From Chamaelirium japonicum (taxonomy: Eukaryota; Streptophyta; Magnoliopsida; Liliales; Melanthiaceae), in the NCBI GenBank assembly GCA_947650365.1, contig OX393549.1, positions 90,008,039 to 90,072,038 of the forward strand: 64,000 nt of DNA, read 5' to 3'. How positions within the stretch are numbered: the stretch's first letter is position 1; every line of letters begins with the position of its first letter. The notes under the pieces were generated by a model. That model saw nothing but the letters and a program-made list of their open reading frames with translations. It was not told the DNA's origin and did no database searches. Shown here in pieces: positions 44,701 through 58,200 of this stretch. The translations under genes and the position numbers were made by a program.

Positions 44701-47184
44701 TTTCTTGTCTGGAGCCGAACCGGTCTCAAATCTAACAACCCAGAACCGACCCGGATTGTCCGAATATATAATACATTATAATAATTTAATAATATATTAT
44801 AATTATTTAAACCAATTATATTTTAAAAATACTAATTATATATTTATATATTGAATAACTTATATTTTAATATAATACATTATATATTCGGACAAACTGT
44901 GTCGACTTGTCCGAATTGGTCAACCCAGACCCGGACTTAAACTGAACAATCTCGACGGACCCGGATTTCGGACATCATTGTTCGGACCCAGTTTTTTCCG
45001 GGTCGAACAAGTCGGACAAAAAATTGGCCTCCTAGTTATTAGTCAAGTCAAGTCGTAATAGTCATTTTATAATTGTTTAAAGTCTTTTGTTAGCATTAGG
45101 AGTCCTAGTCTTATTACAGTTGTAATCGTATTGGTTTGTTGCCACCTATTTAAAAGACCATAAACCTCTCTTGCTATGAAGTTTTATGATGAATAAAAAT
45201 TAGAGAAATTTTCTCTTCTATCTTCTTAGTATACTCCAAGAGCCCTAGTGGATTCTAGCTTTAATCTCTTGGTGGATTCCAAGGCTTTATCGAAGAAGGT
45301 AGTCCTCTTCTTCTTCTTCATGTGTCCAGAGTTCCAAGTCATGTTTTCATCCGCTTCCGCGGCTCCACCTACATCAATTATACAACACTTTTTCTTACAG
45401 CAAGATACTGAATTTCAAGAACCTTCAAATTCCAACTTGCAGCAAAATCAATAAACAATTCCAGGAGTTAAAAAAGTAACGAACATTCAATCACAAGCTA
45501 TAATGAGTTAAAAAGGAAATGAAGCTGAAAGAAGTATAGGGAAAATGGAGTAATATTCTATCATAGACTCAGTGGTAATCATATAGCATAAAAGGATTGA
45601 TTGTGTTCACTTGGAAAAACAAGGGTTAAAAAAATAAAAGAGTTCAACTACTTCATGTTCACTTTTTTTGTGATCAATGTTGACAATAGCTCAAGAGAAC
45701 TTCATCTCATGTTACTTCACATTTGTAGATGACAGCTGGTCAATGACAGGAGCCACATAAGCATTTGTAAAATATAGTAAAATTGGTAGAAATCAAACAA
45801 GATCAACTTAAATGAATAGTTAATACCCACCAGTCTGGAGACCACGTTTTTCCCATGATCATCACCATTATCAAGAACATCTTTAAGTGCTGCTGGAAGA
45901 ACCTTCCAAAATTCACCCACAAATTCATTACCGTTACGCTTGCTGTTTTGTAAGATGTCATTGGCAAGATAAAGAAACGAAGCCTTCTGTTCCTTTTGTG
46001 AGCCGTGGAATTGCTTATCCCATGTCTGAACAACCTGCTCTGCATTCTTTCGGTGAAATATACACCAATGTGACAGAGCTATAGATAAAATGAGTTAAGG
46101 TGGTAACATGTTCAAACGCATCATAAGGTAAAATCAACGGGAGAATGCATAAGTTAAACCAAGCATGATGATCAAGTGACAAGCACCGAGCACAAATATT
46201 TTTCCAATGGGCACAACTTAGAAAGCGAGGTTTCTTCCTTAAGAGTACATGGAAGGAAAAGAAAAACAAGCTATAGTGCCACATGAAATTCCAAAAAAAA
46301 TCCTTAAAGATAACATGAGGAGATATTATAATCAAATGAAAGACATCCGGATGTTTCAACTTGATCATGTGGTGGGCAAAAGCACCTAATGGGGCACAAA
46401 ACAGACTGAGCATGACAGCTAGCAGTCAATGATGAAGCCTACAATCGTTGTTGCTATTTTGCTCTTTAAGTGACCATAGCACAACTGATTTGAACCTTGA
46501 GGCATGGTGCTAGTGTTGTCGTGTTCTTGCCTTTAGCAATTGCTTTTCTGTTTCTAATTTGTTGGCACAAGCTTTGTACTAAGTGTCAAATCTTCGACCC
46601 ATGGGAAAGTCTTTCAAATGCCTCTTCATAATGCTTGGGGTTACAATATACTTTCAAACACAAAAATATGATTTGATAAATTCTATTAGGATCCAACCCA
46701 ATATTCATATATATTACACTACCACATCCAACTAGCCCTGCTCAGTCTTGGGTCAATTTTATGAATCTTCACCAATCATTCTTGTTAAGGGCTATCTTTA
46801 TTGTAACTGCAAGCTCCTCCATATCAACATTGCCACTATTTAATCAAAAAAATTGGACCTTTTCCTATCATTTCTCTTAATAGCATAAGCTTCGACAAAT
46901 AGTAGAGGGAAATGCAGACATTCATCGCACGATTTAGCGTGAACTATATTAGTCCATATTTTGGTGTACAAACTGCCAAACAAAAGAACTCAATCGCGAT
47001 CTACTAATCAAGATTCAAGAAGAAACGCCACAACAAACAAGGAAAACAAGAAAGCGAAGATAGGCCTAATCTGCTTGAGCGAACATAAGGAATTCAAGTA
47101 AAGGATACTTTCGATGCACTGCTGGGTACTGTTGAGCTTGGAAAGCTTATCAGCCAGTATCTGCTCACTGAAAACACTATTCAT
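41769..47184 (-). CDS. CTD-interaction-domain (RPRD1/Rtt103-like) protein, 7 coding exons
   Basis: Minus-strand exons 47184-47109, 46078-45831, 43932-43777, 43666-43510, 43164-43022, 42871-42836 and 42491-41769 total 1,539 nt, 512 aa; all junctions are GT-AG and in phase. The N terminus MNSVFSEQILADKLSKLN opens a CID (residues about 1-130: QQCIETLSHWCIFHRK, SFLYLANDILQNSKR, EFWKVLPAALKDV, IWEQRRVFG). Such domains bind the phosphorylated C-terminal domain of RNA polymerase II in transcription termination and 3' processing. A coiled coil (TLADELEEEETVIKQCIEKL, ESELENVRTQLQ) spans about 215-290. The tail is Pro/Gln-rich with a poly-Gln run. It matches the plant proteins listed as ENTH/VHS family or RPRD1B-like. 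It looks intact; the nuclear role is inferred from the family. Confidence 0.9.
43270..43458. mobile_element. MITE in CID-gene intron 4
   Basis: GAGCAATGCTATTCAGCCTC is mirrored by GGCTGAATAGCATTGCTC; GGGAGG/CCTCCC and CACTTTGTCCTCC/GAGGGCAAAGTG extend the arms. The flanks TGGAATATA and TGAAATATA form a 9-bp duplication with one change, pointing to the Mutator superfamily. It makes up more than half of the 345-bp intron. Same family as 7919-8098. Confidence 0.75.
44530..45400 (+). repeat. LTR remnant in CID-gene intron 2, with a MITE inside
   Basis: Outside the MITE the sequence runs from TTGTTGGTTTATTTATC through GGAGTCCTAGTCTTATTACA, a TATTTAAAAGACC promoter-like box and ATGAATAAAAATTAGAG to TTGGTGGATTCCAAGG. 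This order is common in LTRs of CRM/Galadriel-type chromoviruses. No partner LTR or internal region, so it is a solo LTR at most. Confidence 0.4.
44621..45034. mobile_element. hAT-type MITE (414 bp)
   Basis: TAGGGGTGGCAAAAACTGGG at the left and TTGGCCTCCTA at the right, with CGGACAAG/CTTGTCCG and GACCCGGA repeats inside. Flanked by perfect 8-bp copies of GTTATTAG (44613-44620, 45035-45042). TAGGGGTGGCAA is a frequent hAT terminus. The centre is almost pure AT. Confidence 0.8.
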
Positions 47185-47449
47185 CCCACCTCAAGATGGA
47201 TCGAACCCTCCCTCCCCGTCACACCCACAAATCAGCCCTGGAAAATGCGCACGAAATCAATACAGAACATGGATTAATTACAGAACGCCCCTCAAGATTC
47301 AATCTTTAAGCACTAATATAGGTGAACACGCCCAAATCAGCTCGATAAGAGAAGAAATTAGGGGAAAAAAACATCAAGAACAAGATTCCAACAAAGAATC
47401 AAAACCAAAAGGAGCTACGGAGGAAAACCCTAGGGCGAATACGGAGAGG

Positions 47450-47600
47450 ATTCAAACCTGGTTCCCCGCTTCGACATCGCTGAGAATAAGCTGAGATCTC
47501 GGAACCCTAGAAATGGGGGGAGAGAGATCGGATCTCGGATAGGGTTTTTGGGCGCTGTCTAGGGTTTTCGGGGATCTCACCGGCGTTCTCTTGCTCTCAT
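47450..47600 (-). promoter_or_regulatory. CID-gene 5' UTR exon and promoter region
   Basis: On the minus strand a non-coding exon appears to end at 47458 (AACCAG|GTTTGA) and to splice to 47237 (TTTTCCAG|GGC), upstream of the ATG at 47184. Two telo-box-like motifs, AAAACCCTA and AAAAACCCTA, lie near 47560 and 47540. Such motifs are frequent near the starts of broadly expressed plant genes. The exact transcription start is not visible. Confidence 0.5.
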
Positions 47601-47639
47601 CCTTTTCTTTTCGTTGTTTTAACGTTTCCCGGTTTAGAA

Positions 47640-47970
47640 ATTAAAAAAGAAAAAGGGAATCCATTCCTTATTTTGCATCACGTACCGCTGGGCTTCTGTG
47701 ATCAACGGCCGTCAAAGCCTCGCTTCCACAAATCGACATCTGACCTCTGTGATCAAGCGCCAGAAAGTTGCCACGTCAACGTAGGGTTGATTATGGAGTC
47801 AAAAACAGAGTGCGCTACCTTCTCTATTTTTTTTCTTTTACAATAGGACATATTCATGTAGAGAATATCGTCATGGTGAATAAATAGCTCTGGTACTCCA
47901 CACGTGACTAAGAGTGTTCCAACTAACCAAAAAAGTCCTGCTATTCTTCGGAGACGTATTTATGACACTT
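47640..47970. other. Intergenic stretch upstream of the CID gene
   Basis: No ORF, repeat end or RNA gene recognised. Confidence 0.4.
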
Positions 47971-47975
47971 CTCAA

Positions 47976-48435
47976 TCCTATTCATGTGTTCGACTCTTCT
48001 CCACTGGTGATCGTCTCCTTTATCAATCATTAACGATTTGGGGAGCGATAAGTTATGATTCGAAAATCAATAGCCATGATCTATGACCATGGGATGAACC
48101 CAAGGGGGATGCCACCATCCACTGCTTGTTGCTATCGGTGACCACCCCTACCGACCACCGGCCACTCGCTGCCACCACCCGACACCCTCCTCCGCGGCAG
48201 GTGGATTGTGGCGCCGACAGGGCGACGGAGGGCGGAAGGCGGCTGGTGACAACAAGGAGGTGGCAACATGTGGTGGGCGGTGGCCGGGGGTGGTAGCATC
48301 CTCCCTTGGGTTCATCCCATGGCCATAGATCGTGATCGCTGATTGTCGGATCTCCACTTGTTGCTCCCCAAATTGTAAGCGATTGATAGGGAAGGCGATC
48401 ATCAATGGTGAGAAGTCAAACCCCCTATTCATCCC
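47976..48435. mobile_element. Foldback/MITE with arms of about 160 bp
   Basis: CCATGGGATGAACCCAAGGG near 48089 is mirrored by CCCTTGGGTTCATCCCATGG near 48304. The arms continue outward (ATCAATCATTAACGATTTGG with GGAGC, and GCTCCCCAAATTGTAAGCGA) to CTATTCAT at both edges. The loop is GC-rich with CCACCGGCCA-like sequence. No ORF and no clear duplication. Confidence 0.6.
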
Positions 48436-48596
48436 GTCCTGGCTTTTTTTTTATGCAATCAAAATCCAACCCATTCAATCTCCTCCATAACTTTCTATTT
48501 CGAAACTGGGTGCCAATCCCAACGGGTTGCTCAGAGTCAATAAATCCGGAAAGAAAGGAAGGGAGGGGCTCAATAGGTGGGTAATTCATTAATGAT

Positions 48597-49110
48597 TTTC
48601 TAAAGAGTCCTTACAAAGTACCTAATCAAAAAGAGGTGAGATACAACCAGGAGACAAAGAAAAAAAAAATTCAGAGTTGCCATGAAGCACATGAGAAGCT
48701 AAAACATGAACTGCTAGGTTGCAATCCCAATCAACGTGATCCAACTCGCACGATGCAAACATCTGAGATAATCTCCTGCATTCCATAATAGAATTATGGA
48801 TCTTCCAGTGAGGAGGGGTGTCCTTTTCCAACATGAGTGTAATGATTGAGAGGTTGTCAACTTCCAATATCACATTCTTGATTTTTAGCTTCAATAGGGG
48901 AGCAACCATGAAGAACCTTATCAGTAACTCAGAGCACCTGATATCTAGGGTCTATAATAATAAGGCTGCAAGCCGTGCTGGTGTGCTGTTTCCACCCAAT
49001 GAAGCATCCACATTGAGCTTCAAATAACCTTTCGGGGTTCGCTTCCACACTGGTTTAGTACTATCCTCAAGTTTGTCTCTTTCTTCGATTGAAGGAAGTA
49101 ATGTAGATAT
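48597..49110 (-). mobile_element. LINE fragment, RNase H domain
   Basis: The minus strand reads VWKRTPKGYLKLNVDAS (first RNase H strand with catalytic Asp). After a stop and frame change it continues LEVDNLSIITLMLEKD (second acidic block) and DHVDWDCNLAVHVLASHVL, the C-terminal part. This is the RNase H domain of plant LINE ORF2. 5'-truncated and mutated. Confidence 0.75.
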
Positions 49111-50655
49111 TTTTTGCCACTGCTACCGTCCTTGCTATTGGATTCCCTGATTCCCCGGCAAACCTATTTCCCACCAATTACGGGAAAGTCACATCAGACA
49201 CCTACTGTAATCGCCGATCGGACAAACGCACGGAAATATCTGGTTTCGTTCGCGAGAGATCGAGAGAGAGAGAGAAGGTGGGAACCCTCATTCTTGTGTT
49301 CTTAAATATTTTCATTTAATTTCATCTCATATATTACCATCTGATATCAAAATACACAATGGTACTTCCTCTTTGATATTGGTAGTGAGATCATCTATTC
49401 ACTTGTAAAGACATGTTTATAGTTTGACCCTTTGTCAAAGTATAAGCTAACTGAAGATTCACTTACCATGACACAACTACTTAAACAGTTAAACTCCTAT
49501 CATTCCTCGCTCATATATATACTAAAATATTTTAATTTATCCCCTTCATGTACATTGTCTTACAAAATGCTCATCATATCAAAAAATAAGAGAAGGGTAT
49601 GGTAGGCTAGTCAAAATAATACAATGGCTTTCATAGAGGTTTACCATCTTACTTGTTAAGGATATGGGATTGATGTAGGTTGTTATCTCATCACAAAAAA
49701 GAACCCATGGTGGTATTCATTATGACATACTAGGTTTCAACATCTAAAGCCAAATTTCTTGATCCCATGCAGCTAGAACCTTAACTTGTACCTTTTCAAC
49801 AAGCTGAAATGTGTCATTAAGTATCTTATACACATGCCACTATAGTTTAGTGATGAAAAATAACAATTGCTAGATCATCTTAACGCTTCAGCATAAACTA
49901 GTGAGTTCCCCTTAGGAGATGCGTTACATTTTTACTAAAAATGGTGCAACTTCTACAATTCCTCTAATGTACTTTCTCACCACAATCTTTCCTAGTTTCA
50001 GCACACATCTACCTCAATATTTTTATCATATATGTTTGAAATCCTATTTAGTAAACACTAAAAAAATATTGACTATTGCTGGCAGTTTTTATTCACCGCC
50101 ACAAAATCTTTCGTATTTGTCAAATATTGTTGTTAACTATAAAACATTATTAAATTAATTTTTTTCTATGTTCTCTTTGAAAAATATTAGCGGCTAGAAA
50201 TATAGCTAAAGTGTATGCTCTTTTTACTTGTAAAAATAGTGTAACTTGCCAATAAAGCCTTGGCGACACACTTTTAACCTGGCAAGTGCGTATTTTCTTT
50301 GAACATTTGATATTTAAGAACCTTTTTCTATCACATCCTTAGCGAGCATGATGTTTTGACATTCAAACAAATTACTTGCACACAATACCATGTCTCAATG
50401 CATATGACCATACTTGTACACATAGAGCCTGAATTCTTCTGTGCTAATAAGTTGAGATACGGAATATAAATAACATAGTTTCACTCATGTGCCAATAAGG
50501 TTTTAAATAATGTCATTTTGATGGAAGTGGTTTGAATTCGGTTCGGTCATTTTGCAAAAATATTCAAATATTTTTTTTTTTTGTAAATATGCGTCAATTA
50601 AACTAATTCATGTCTGATTCAATTTATCTATGTCTAATTCTGCAAATTCGTGTTT
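49111..50655. other. Unassigned AT-rich stretch
   Basis: It holds a short GA-rich run at 49258-49276 but no domain in any frame. It could be the ruined 5' half of the chromovirus whose RT begins at about 50660. Confidence 0.4.
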
Positions 50656-51331
50656 GCAAATTCATATATCCTTTGGTTTGTCAAACGCCCCAAACATATT
50701 CATACGGGTGATGAACCAACCCCTCCGGTCCTTCGTTGGAAAATATTTGGTTGTGTATTTTGACGATATTTTGATCTACAACACCACAACTGTGGATCAA
50801 CTAACCCATCTGGGAGGTTCTTAGAACTTTGAGAGCGTACAAACTCTATGTTAGCCTTAAAAGTCCTCGTTCCTCACTAATAGCCTTATCTTTTTGGGTT
50901 ATATTGTGTCGGCTGAAGGAATCAAAGTTGACCCCATCAAGATGGAGGCTATCCAAAGTTGGCAATCCCTAACGACACTTACTGAGGTTAGGAGTTTTCA
51001 TGGGTAGGCATCATTCTACCGAAGGTTTGTTAAGAACTTTAGTAGTCTAATCGCGCCCCCATCACTGATTGTCTTAAGGGAGGGAAAACTAAAAAATTTC
51101 AGTGGACTCCAACTGCAGAAAAGAGCTTGGAATAAATCAAGTCTAAGCTGACGAGTGCCCCAATTTTAGTACTCCTTGATTTTGACAAAGTCTTTTGAGA
51201 TAGATTGTGATGCATCTCATGTTGGCATAGGTGCAGTTCTTAGCTAGGAGGGACGACCTGTTGCATATTTCAGTAAGAAGCTAAATGAAGCACGATCACG
51301 TTACTCTACATACGATGTGGAATTCTATGCT

Positions 51332-53461
51332 TGTTAGGATTGATGTGTTCTAAGCTTGTAAAACTTTATGTTTTGGTCTAATAAAGATTGATAGTTATTA
51401 TTATATGAGATGCATATAGGTACGTAACATAGTTACGTGTTCTTTAGGGAACAGAGATCCATGGTTATATGGTAGTCCACTGAGTTGAAGACTAAGTGGA
51501 TTGGTCCCGTATAACCTAAATAAGTTCGCAGCTATGATCAGGTTGGTCGCCTCATCATGGTAAGCTGTTGGCGATGACAGTTCATGGGAAGTCTTCACCA
51601 TGGTCATCACCAGGCACAATGTCTGTGGCTGAACAGAACTAACACGGTATATAGATCAGTTAGCAGACACTGGTACACTAAGCCGTGTTTCTGCTTAGGG
51701 TAAAACGGTCCTAAACCCTGAGGAACCACGTCTGATGGACTAACCAGTTGCGTGGTGCTTTGCGCACCAATGTATGAGGATCCATGTACAGTGATCCAAA
51801 ACCACGATGTACTAGGTTACCCGGCTGGCGTTGCATTAGCGTGTTACTCCTGCAGGCCATCCACACCCCTGAAGGGAGGTGCGTTCCTTGGTGTGACTTA
51901 CACTGTACCAAACCCAGGCCTGGTGGTCACCAGTTTAACTGTTGACCGGGTTCGATTACTCGACGGGGTAATCAGAGGTACGATGTATAGGTCAACCTGG
52001 AAGGAACCAAGTCATATGATCATTCGAGTCTGACGGTAGTCTCCACCGCTCGAAGTGAATCATGGCATCAAGTGGAGGGACAGCGGGTTTACCACTACTA
52101 AGCGGAGAGCAGGGGTATGATGGAGAACATAGTAAGTCTGGGTGAATTGGAGTGTAGCCCGCGTCGCACTCTGGGTGGCTACGCAGGTTAACTCGAGCTC
52201 AGAGGATCGATGGTACACTCGGGTAGTGTGTCGATCGAGCTTGAATTGAAAGCCATGAACCCCGGTCCCTGATGGTTCTACTTTATCAACATTATGTACG
52301 GTTCTTGAACCGTCTTCTCGGAACACCATAAGCATAAGGAAGAAAGAAGTATACGCTCCGTGTGTGCTTGGAACTAGAGCACGGTAGATGCGTAACTACA
52401 TACGAGTACTAAGGGTTGAGCCCGAGACTAGTGCAGAGTCGCATGTAGTAATCCCTAGCCATAAGTGAACTTCGCTGCATAGGTGCGATGCACCAGGGTA
52501 TGTTGCGAGTTGACTAGTTGACTTTGCTAGAGGCACCCTCCGGTGGCCTCAGTTAATAGTAGGTAACTAGTAAAGATCACTTAAGAAGTGGCCGCTAGGT
52601 ATCGCACGCTAGAAATGGTCAAAATGAGGCATCGGGGCGTTTTGGTAAAAACATCACTCTGCCGGACCTCACTGTTGGCCGACCCTAGTAGTGAGGCACC
52701 TTGCTAGGGCCGGCCCTATGATGTAGGGATAAGAATCCCTCATCTATAGGGCCGGCCATATAGATAGGGATAGGGCGATAAAACGGTTAAGATCGAGCCC
52801 TAAAAAGTGGGAAAACGGATAAATACAGCGAGAAATAAAAAGGAGATAATGGAGAGATAATAAGAGGGGGTCATTATCCCCTTGGATCCTTATCCAAGGG
52901 GGTTGGCCGGCCCTATAAAAGGGCCTATGGGGCGCCGGCCCTATGGTCCAGAAAAACCGAACCCCCCTCTCTCTAATCTCTCTAGTTCTCTCCCGATTTA
53001 TCTCCCGTTTCCCGCTTGCTACTTCGTCTTCCTCGCGTGGAGTTCTGAAGAAGGAGAAGGGTCGTTCTTCGGAGGCACTCAGAGATCCGAGAGCGACGTT
53101 CCGTGCATCGTGTGAGATCGGGTGAACAAGAAGGCAATATCTCCATTCGTACCATCGGCATCTTCGCGAACGATCTTCCGTCTCCATCGACAAAGAAGAC
53201 AATTCTCCGCGGTTAAAAGATCCGTACGAAAGGTATGTGTAATCTAACATGTAGATCTAGCGAGCATTATGATTTGCATGCATGCTAGTTAATCATTACG
53301 CTAGATTGCCGTTAGGGGTTTTCGATTCTCGTGCATACACATGCACACATATGTGGATTAGTTTCGATGAAAGTTTAAATCGTGTAACGTGCACCATGAA
53401 CGGTCTTTCGACCGACAAATCGCTTCCGCTGCGAGCCTCTGACCCGGATTAACTTCCAATA
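51332..53461 (+). repeat. copia-2 5' LTR
   Basis: TATA region GGCCCTATAAAAGGGCC near 52909, just after GGGGGTTGGCCGG. A strong donor-like AAAG|GTATGTG occurs at 53229-53239 in the R-U5 part. The last dinucleotide is TA rather than CA. Confidence 0.92.
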
Positions 53462-53463
53462 AT

Positions 53464-53475
53464 TGGTATCAGAGC
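53464..53475 (+). other. copia-2 primer-binding site
   Basis: TGGTATCAGAGC two bases after the LTR, matching initiator tRNA-Met. Confidence 0.9.
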
Positions 53476-55216
53476 TGCATTAGTGGTGTGCGTTTCACGT
53501 TTTTTTTCATGAAACCAACATGTGTGCGCATGATGAATGCGTGAGATCATCGGGGTTCTTACACTTAGATCATGCATATGTATAGATTGTGCTTGTTCTA
53601 TTAATCATTCTTGCAGGGCGCCGCTATAAAAAATCTAGATCTATGCTTTGTGCTTGCTACCGGGGGTCGGACCCCGAGTTAGCAATTGTCTGGATTTGCT
53701 TTCTGTGTGTGGATATGTAATTGAGCCGTAGATTGGGCGAGTGATGGGGGTTGACCATCCTCGGTTTCCCATGGCTTTTTCCTATGTGTGTTTTCTTTTC
53801 TTTTTAGGAAATTGTGTACGAGCGAGCACTTGCTCGAAGCGTACTAGACTTTTTCGGTTACAGATCGAGAAGAAAGATGTGCCAAAGAAATCCACCATCG
53901 GGAGCGGAAGCGGAACCCTGGAGGAAGAAGCAGATCTGGCAAAGTGTTCGCGAGCGCGACGAAGGAGCCGGACCGAGGAACCTTGCGAAGAAAGCTAGAG
54001 GCCTGCGCTGTGCTAATTAGGTTCAGGGGTCGGACCCTGAACTTAATTCAGTTTTAATGGTTGCTTTCTTTAATTAGTTCTTTATGCTTCATATCGAACC
54101 CCGATGAGATAATGTAATTATCAGTTTTCAGAGGGATGCCTTTCCCCTCCGGTCCAAGCGACTGTTTGAGGATAGGATCCCGCTAGATGACGCCTATTAT
54201 TTAGTTGATTTTTGATGTTAGTGGGATCCCATCACATATGGTTATGCCACCATTAGGTTAGCACTCGACTAGTCGGGTGTGCCTATTTGGCCAGCATCGA
54301 AATCAAAGATGAGATGAAGATCCATTGAACATCAATTGTCAAATCTATAAGCGAGGCGCCATGACTAGTGGGAGTCCTTTCCAGTGCGTCTGACTCTAGG
54401 ATTAGCTCCAGAGCATTAGCGTGATAACCAATTTTGCAAAGCATCGATATTCTTGGAATATGTAATGTGACCCTTGAATGGAGAAATCCACTTGAGGCAG
54501 GGACTATGATATTCCGAGAGTGATTAATGCTATGCGAAGGGCTTGAACGCTAGTGGGAGCATGGTGTGACCAGAGTCTAGTATTTAGGAGGTCGCTACCT
54601 TTGCATTTGCATAAATTCATACTCGCAAAATAACCCTCATATATTTATAAGGGATGTAATAGAGGACTTTTAGAGATCCTCTGGCCTCCACGGCTAATCA
54701 CTTCGTACTCGGGTGGAAGGGCATAACTCAACAACCCCCTCGGGTGAGAGCTGTGATTTTCTATGCCAAGCTACTTAGTGACTTAGTGATCTCCTTCGGG
54801 ATATGGCGGTTACGGTGCCAAGTGTTCATGCTTTACTCACCCTCGTGGGGGCCGTTAGAATTCTCGTGCCGTAATTGCCTAAGCTCGTGGGTAAGCATCC
54901 TAAGTACGCGTGAGGTATTCGTTGCGAAGACAACGGTGATCACGTGGTACTGGCCAAAAGATAACCATGGTCCATCAAAGCCCGTAGTTGGCAGATTTGG
55001 ATAGGGTCAAGGGAAAGACCCGTGTAAGCGGAAGACCTGCACACTGCCCCCTTGGACAGGTGTAGCCTACTCCGAGATCTTACATACATGGTTAATTAAT
55101 CCATAAAGATGGCTTCGCTTGAGGGTAGCGTTGACATATGGATATAATTAGCTTGTTTTAAAAATCCATAAAAATAAGTTTTCATGCATCTCATATATTC
55201 AGTCTTTTATTTTCAG
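53476..55216 (+). other. copia-2 leader
   Basis: No coding region of note. Acceptor-like sites: CATTCTTGCAG ending 53616, TTTTCTTTTCTTTTTAG ending 53807, and TTTTATTTTCAG ending 55216, which abuts the gag ATG. GGGGTCGGACCC hairpins lie at 53661 and 54026. The same features sit in the same order in copia-1. Confidence 0.7.
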
Positions 55217-58200
55217 ATGACCAAGTTAGACCCCCTGTCCGCTATCCTAAATGATCACAAACTTACCGGTCCCAACTATGAGGACTGGAAGCGCAACCTG
55301 TACCTAGTCTTAAGGATAGGTAAACACATGTCAGCCCTGAATGACCCTGAGCCAGATTTGCCAGGACCCAATGCCACAGAGGCACAGTTAAAGGCTTTCA
55401 CTGACTGGAACGAATCTAATGAAATATGTAAATGCTATATTATAGCATCCTTGCAAACAACTCTGCAGAAGCAAGTCGAGGAGATGCCCGACGCTTCTGA
55501 CATGATGTTGTATCTGAAGGAGATGTTTGAAGGTCACAATCGCGTTACGCGATACCTTACCATCAAGAAACTCGTCGGCACTAAGATGTCCAATGGGACG
55601 CTGGTTCGGGAACACATGATGAAAATGTTTGGGTTCCAGAACGAACTAGCTACCATGGACATTGTGCTAGAAGGCGAGATGATGACAGACATCTTCCTCT
55701 CGTCACTGTCTGGAGCCTTTGAAGGCTTTGTCACCAACTTTAATTTAAACAAGTTGGCTATGACAAATGCAGAGCTTCTGGGAGCTCTCCAGGCAGCCGA
55801 GGATGGCTTCAAGCAGAAGGGCGAAGCACTTCACGTGCAACGCAGATCCTTCAAGAAGCCTGGTAAACCTCAAGGTAAGAGACATAAGAAGAAACCTAAG
55901 TCAGCGCCTTTGCAGGACTCTGCTGGGGCCTCTGGGTCTGGAGAATCAAAAAAACCGAGCACGAAGTGCTTTCGGTGTGGCCAGAAGGGTCATTGAAAGA
56001 AAGACTGCAAGAAGCCTCAGAATGCTGGTGAAGGTAATCTACAACTCTTAGTTGTTGAATCATTTCTTTCAAGTAATAGTTCTTTTGCTAGTTGGATTGT
56101 GGATTCAGGATCCACTAACCATGCCTGTAACTATCTTCAGGGGTTTCGGGAAAGCAGAAGGTTGCTTGATGGAAAGATGACCTTGAGCATGGGAACTGAG
56201 GCCGTGGCTGCTGCTGAAGCTATAGGAGATGTTACTCTTATTTTTTCAAATAATAAGACTTTGACTCTTAGAGATGTCTTTTATGTACCTTGAGACGTAA
56301 CTTAATTTCTGTTTCTTCTTTAGTTAATGAAGGTTATTCAGTTTATTTTGATACTTCTGGTGTGTCTTTTAAACTGAATAGAACTTTTATAATAAGAGGA
56401 ATGGTTCAGAATCATCTCTATATTGTCAGTCCTAAATTTGAAAATGATAACATAATAACTTCAGTATTTAATATTAATTCATCTAAGCGTAAGAAACCTT
56501 CGGAGAATTTAACCCAATTGTGGCACTTACGGCTTGGGCATATTGCCTTAGATAGGATCCATAGGTTGGTAAAGGCCGGGCTTCTGAAAACAGATCCTAC
56601 GGAGATCCTTCCCACCTGTGAATCCTGCCTGGAAGGCAAGATGACCAAGAGGGCCTTCAAAGGCCAAGGAGTGAGAGCTACTAAGGTATTGGAGTTAATA
56701 CATTCAGATGTATGTGGACCCATGAGCGTCAAGGCGATAGGAGGCCATGAGTACTTCATCACTTTTACTGATGATTACTCAAGATATGGTTATATTTACC
56801 TTATGCATCGGAAGTCGGAATCCTTTGACATGTTCAAAGAGTTCAGGGCTGAAGTAGAAAAGCAGACAGGTAAATATATAAAAACCCTTCGATCTGATCG
56901 AGGAGGTGAATACCTATCTGACGAGTTCCTTGGGTATTTGGTGGAGCATGGGATAACATCCCAGTTAACTGCTCCAGGTACCCCACAACAGAATGGAGTC
57001 TCTGAGAGAAGGAATCGAACCTTGTTGGACATGGTTCGAAGCATGATGAGTTATGCCTGTTTACCAATGACCTTTTGGGGATATGCCCTTCAGACAGCAG
57101 CATATGTTCTGAACCACGTTCCATCTAAATCAGTGCCTCAGACCCCTAGAGAACTGTGGTCAAGGCAAAAGCCAACACTACAGCATTTCAGAATATGGGG
57201 ATGTCCTGCACATGTGCGGATAGACAAGAGGGAAAAGATGGAGCCAAAGTCCAAAGCATGTCTGTTTGTAGGGTATCCCAAAGAGACTAAAGGTGGACTA
57301 TTTTATGATCCTGAGGAAAAGAAGGTAATCGTTTCAACGAATGCCATTTTCCTAGAACATGATTATGTTATGGACCACAAGCCTGCTAGTAAGGTAGTTC
57401 TGGATGAGCTACTGGGTACTAGATCAGAGAGCGCATCCGAAAGCATAGTGGGAGCTGACGTTACAGATAATAATATACTAGATACTGTAGAACCTATTAA
57501 TCCTGTAACACCACCACCACCTCGTCGCAGTGGGAGAAACATCAGAGCTCCTGACAGATACTATGGAGAAACCTTATTGGTTGATCCAGAGGGTCCGGAG
57601 GATGACCCACTGAGCTACGATGAGGCAGTGGGAGCTTCTGACAGCTCTGACTGGCAAAAGGCTATGGAGGCAGAAATTGAATCAATGTCCCATAACGCAG
57701 TCTGGACTCTTGTTACACCATCATCCAATATTAAACCTATTGGATGTAAGTGGGTGTATAAGAAGAAGAGAGAATCCGATGGTACAATAGAGACTTATAA
57801 AGCTAGATTAGTTGCCAAGGGTTATACCCAGAGAGAAGGGATCGACTTTGACGAAACCTTCTCGCCGGTAGCTATGATAAAGTCTATTCGGATCCTCCTA
57901 TCCATTGCAGCCCATTATAACTGGGAGATCTGGCAAATGGATGTCAAGACAGCATTCCTCAATGGAAATTTGGAAGAAGACATTTATATGATTCAGCCAC
58001 CAGGCTTTGAGTCAGAGGGTCAGGAACATCTAGTTTGCAAGTTGTAGAAGTCCATTTATGGACTAAAGCAAGCATCTAGAAGTTGGAACATCTGTTTTGA
58101 TCAGGCAATCCAGTCGTATGGATTTACTCAAAACGAGGATGAACCATGTGTATACAAGAGGACTGATAAGACCACAGTAGTATATTTAATACTTTACGTA

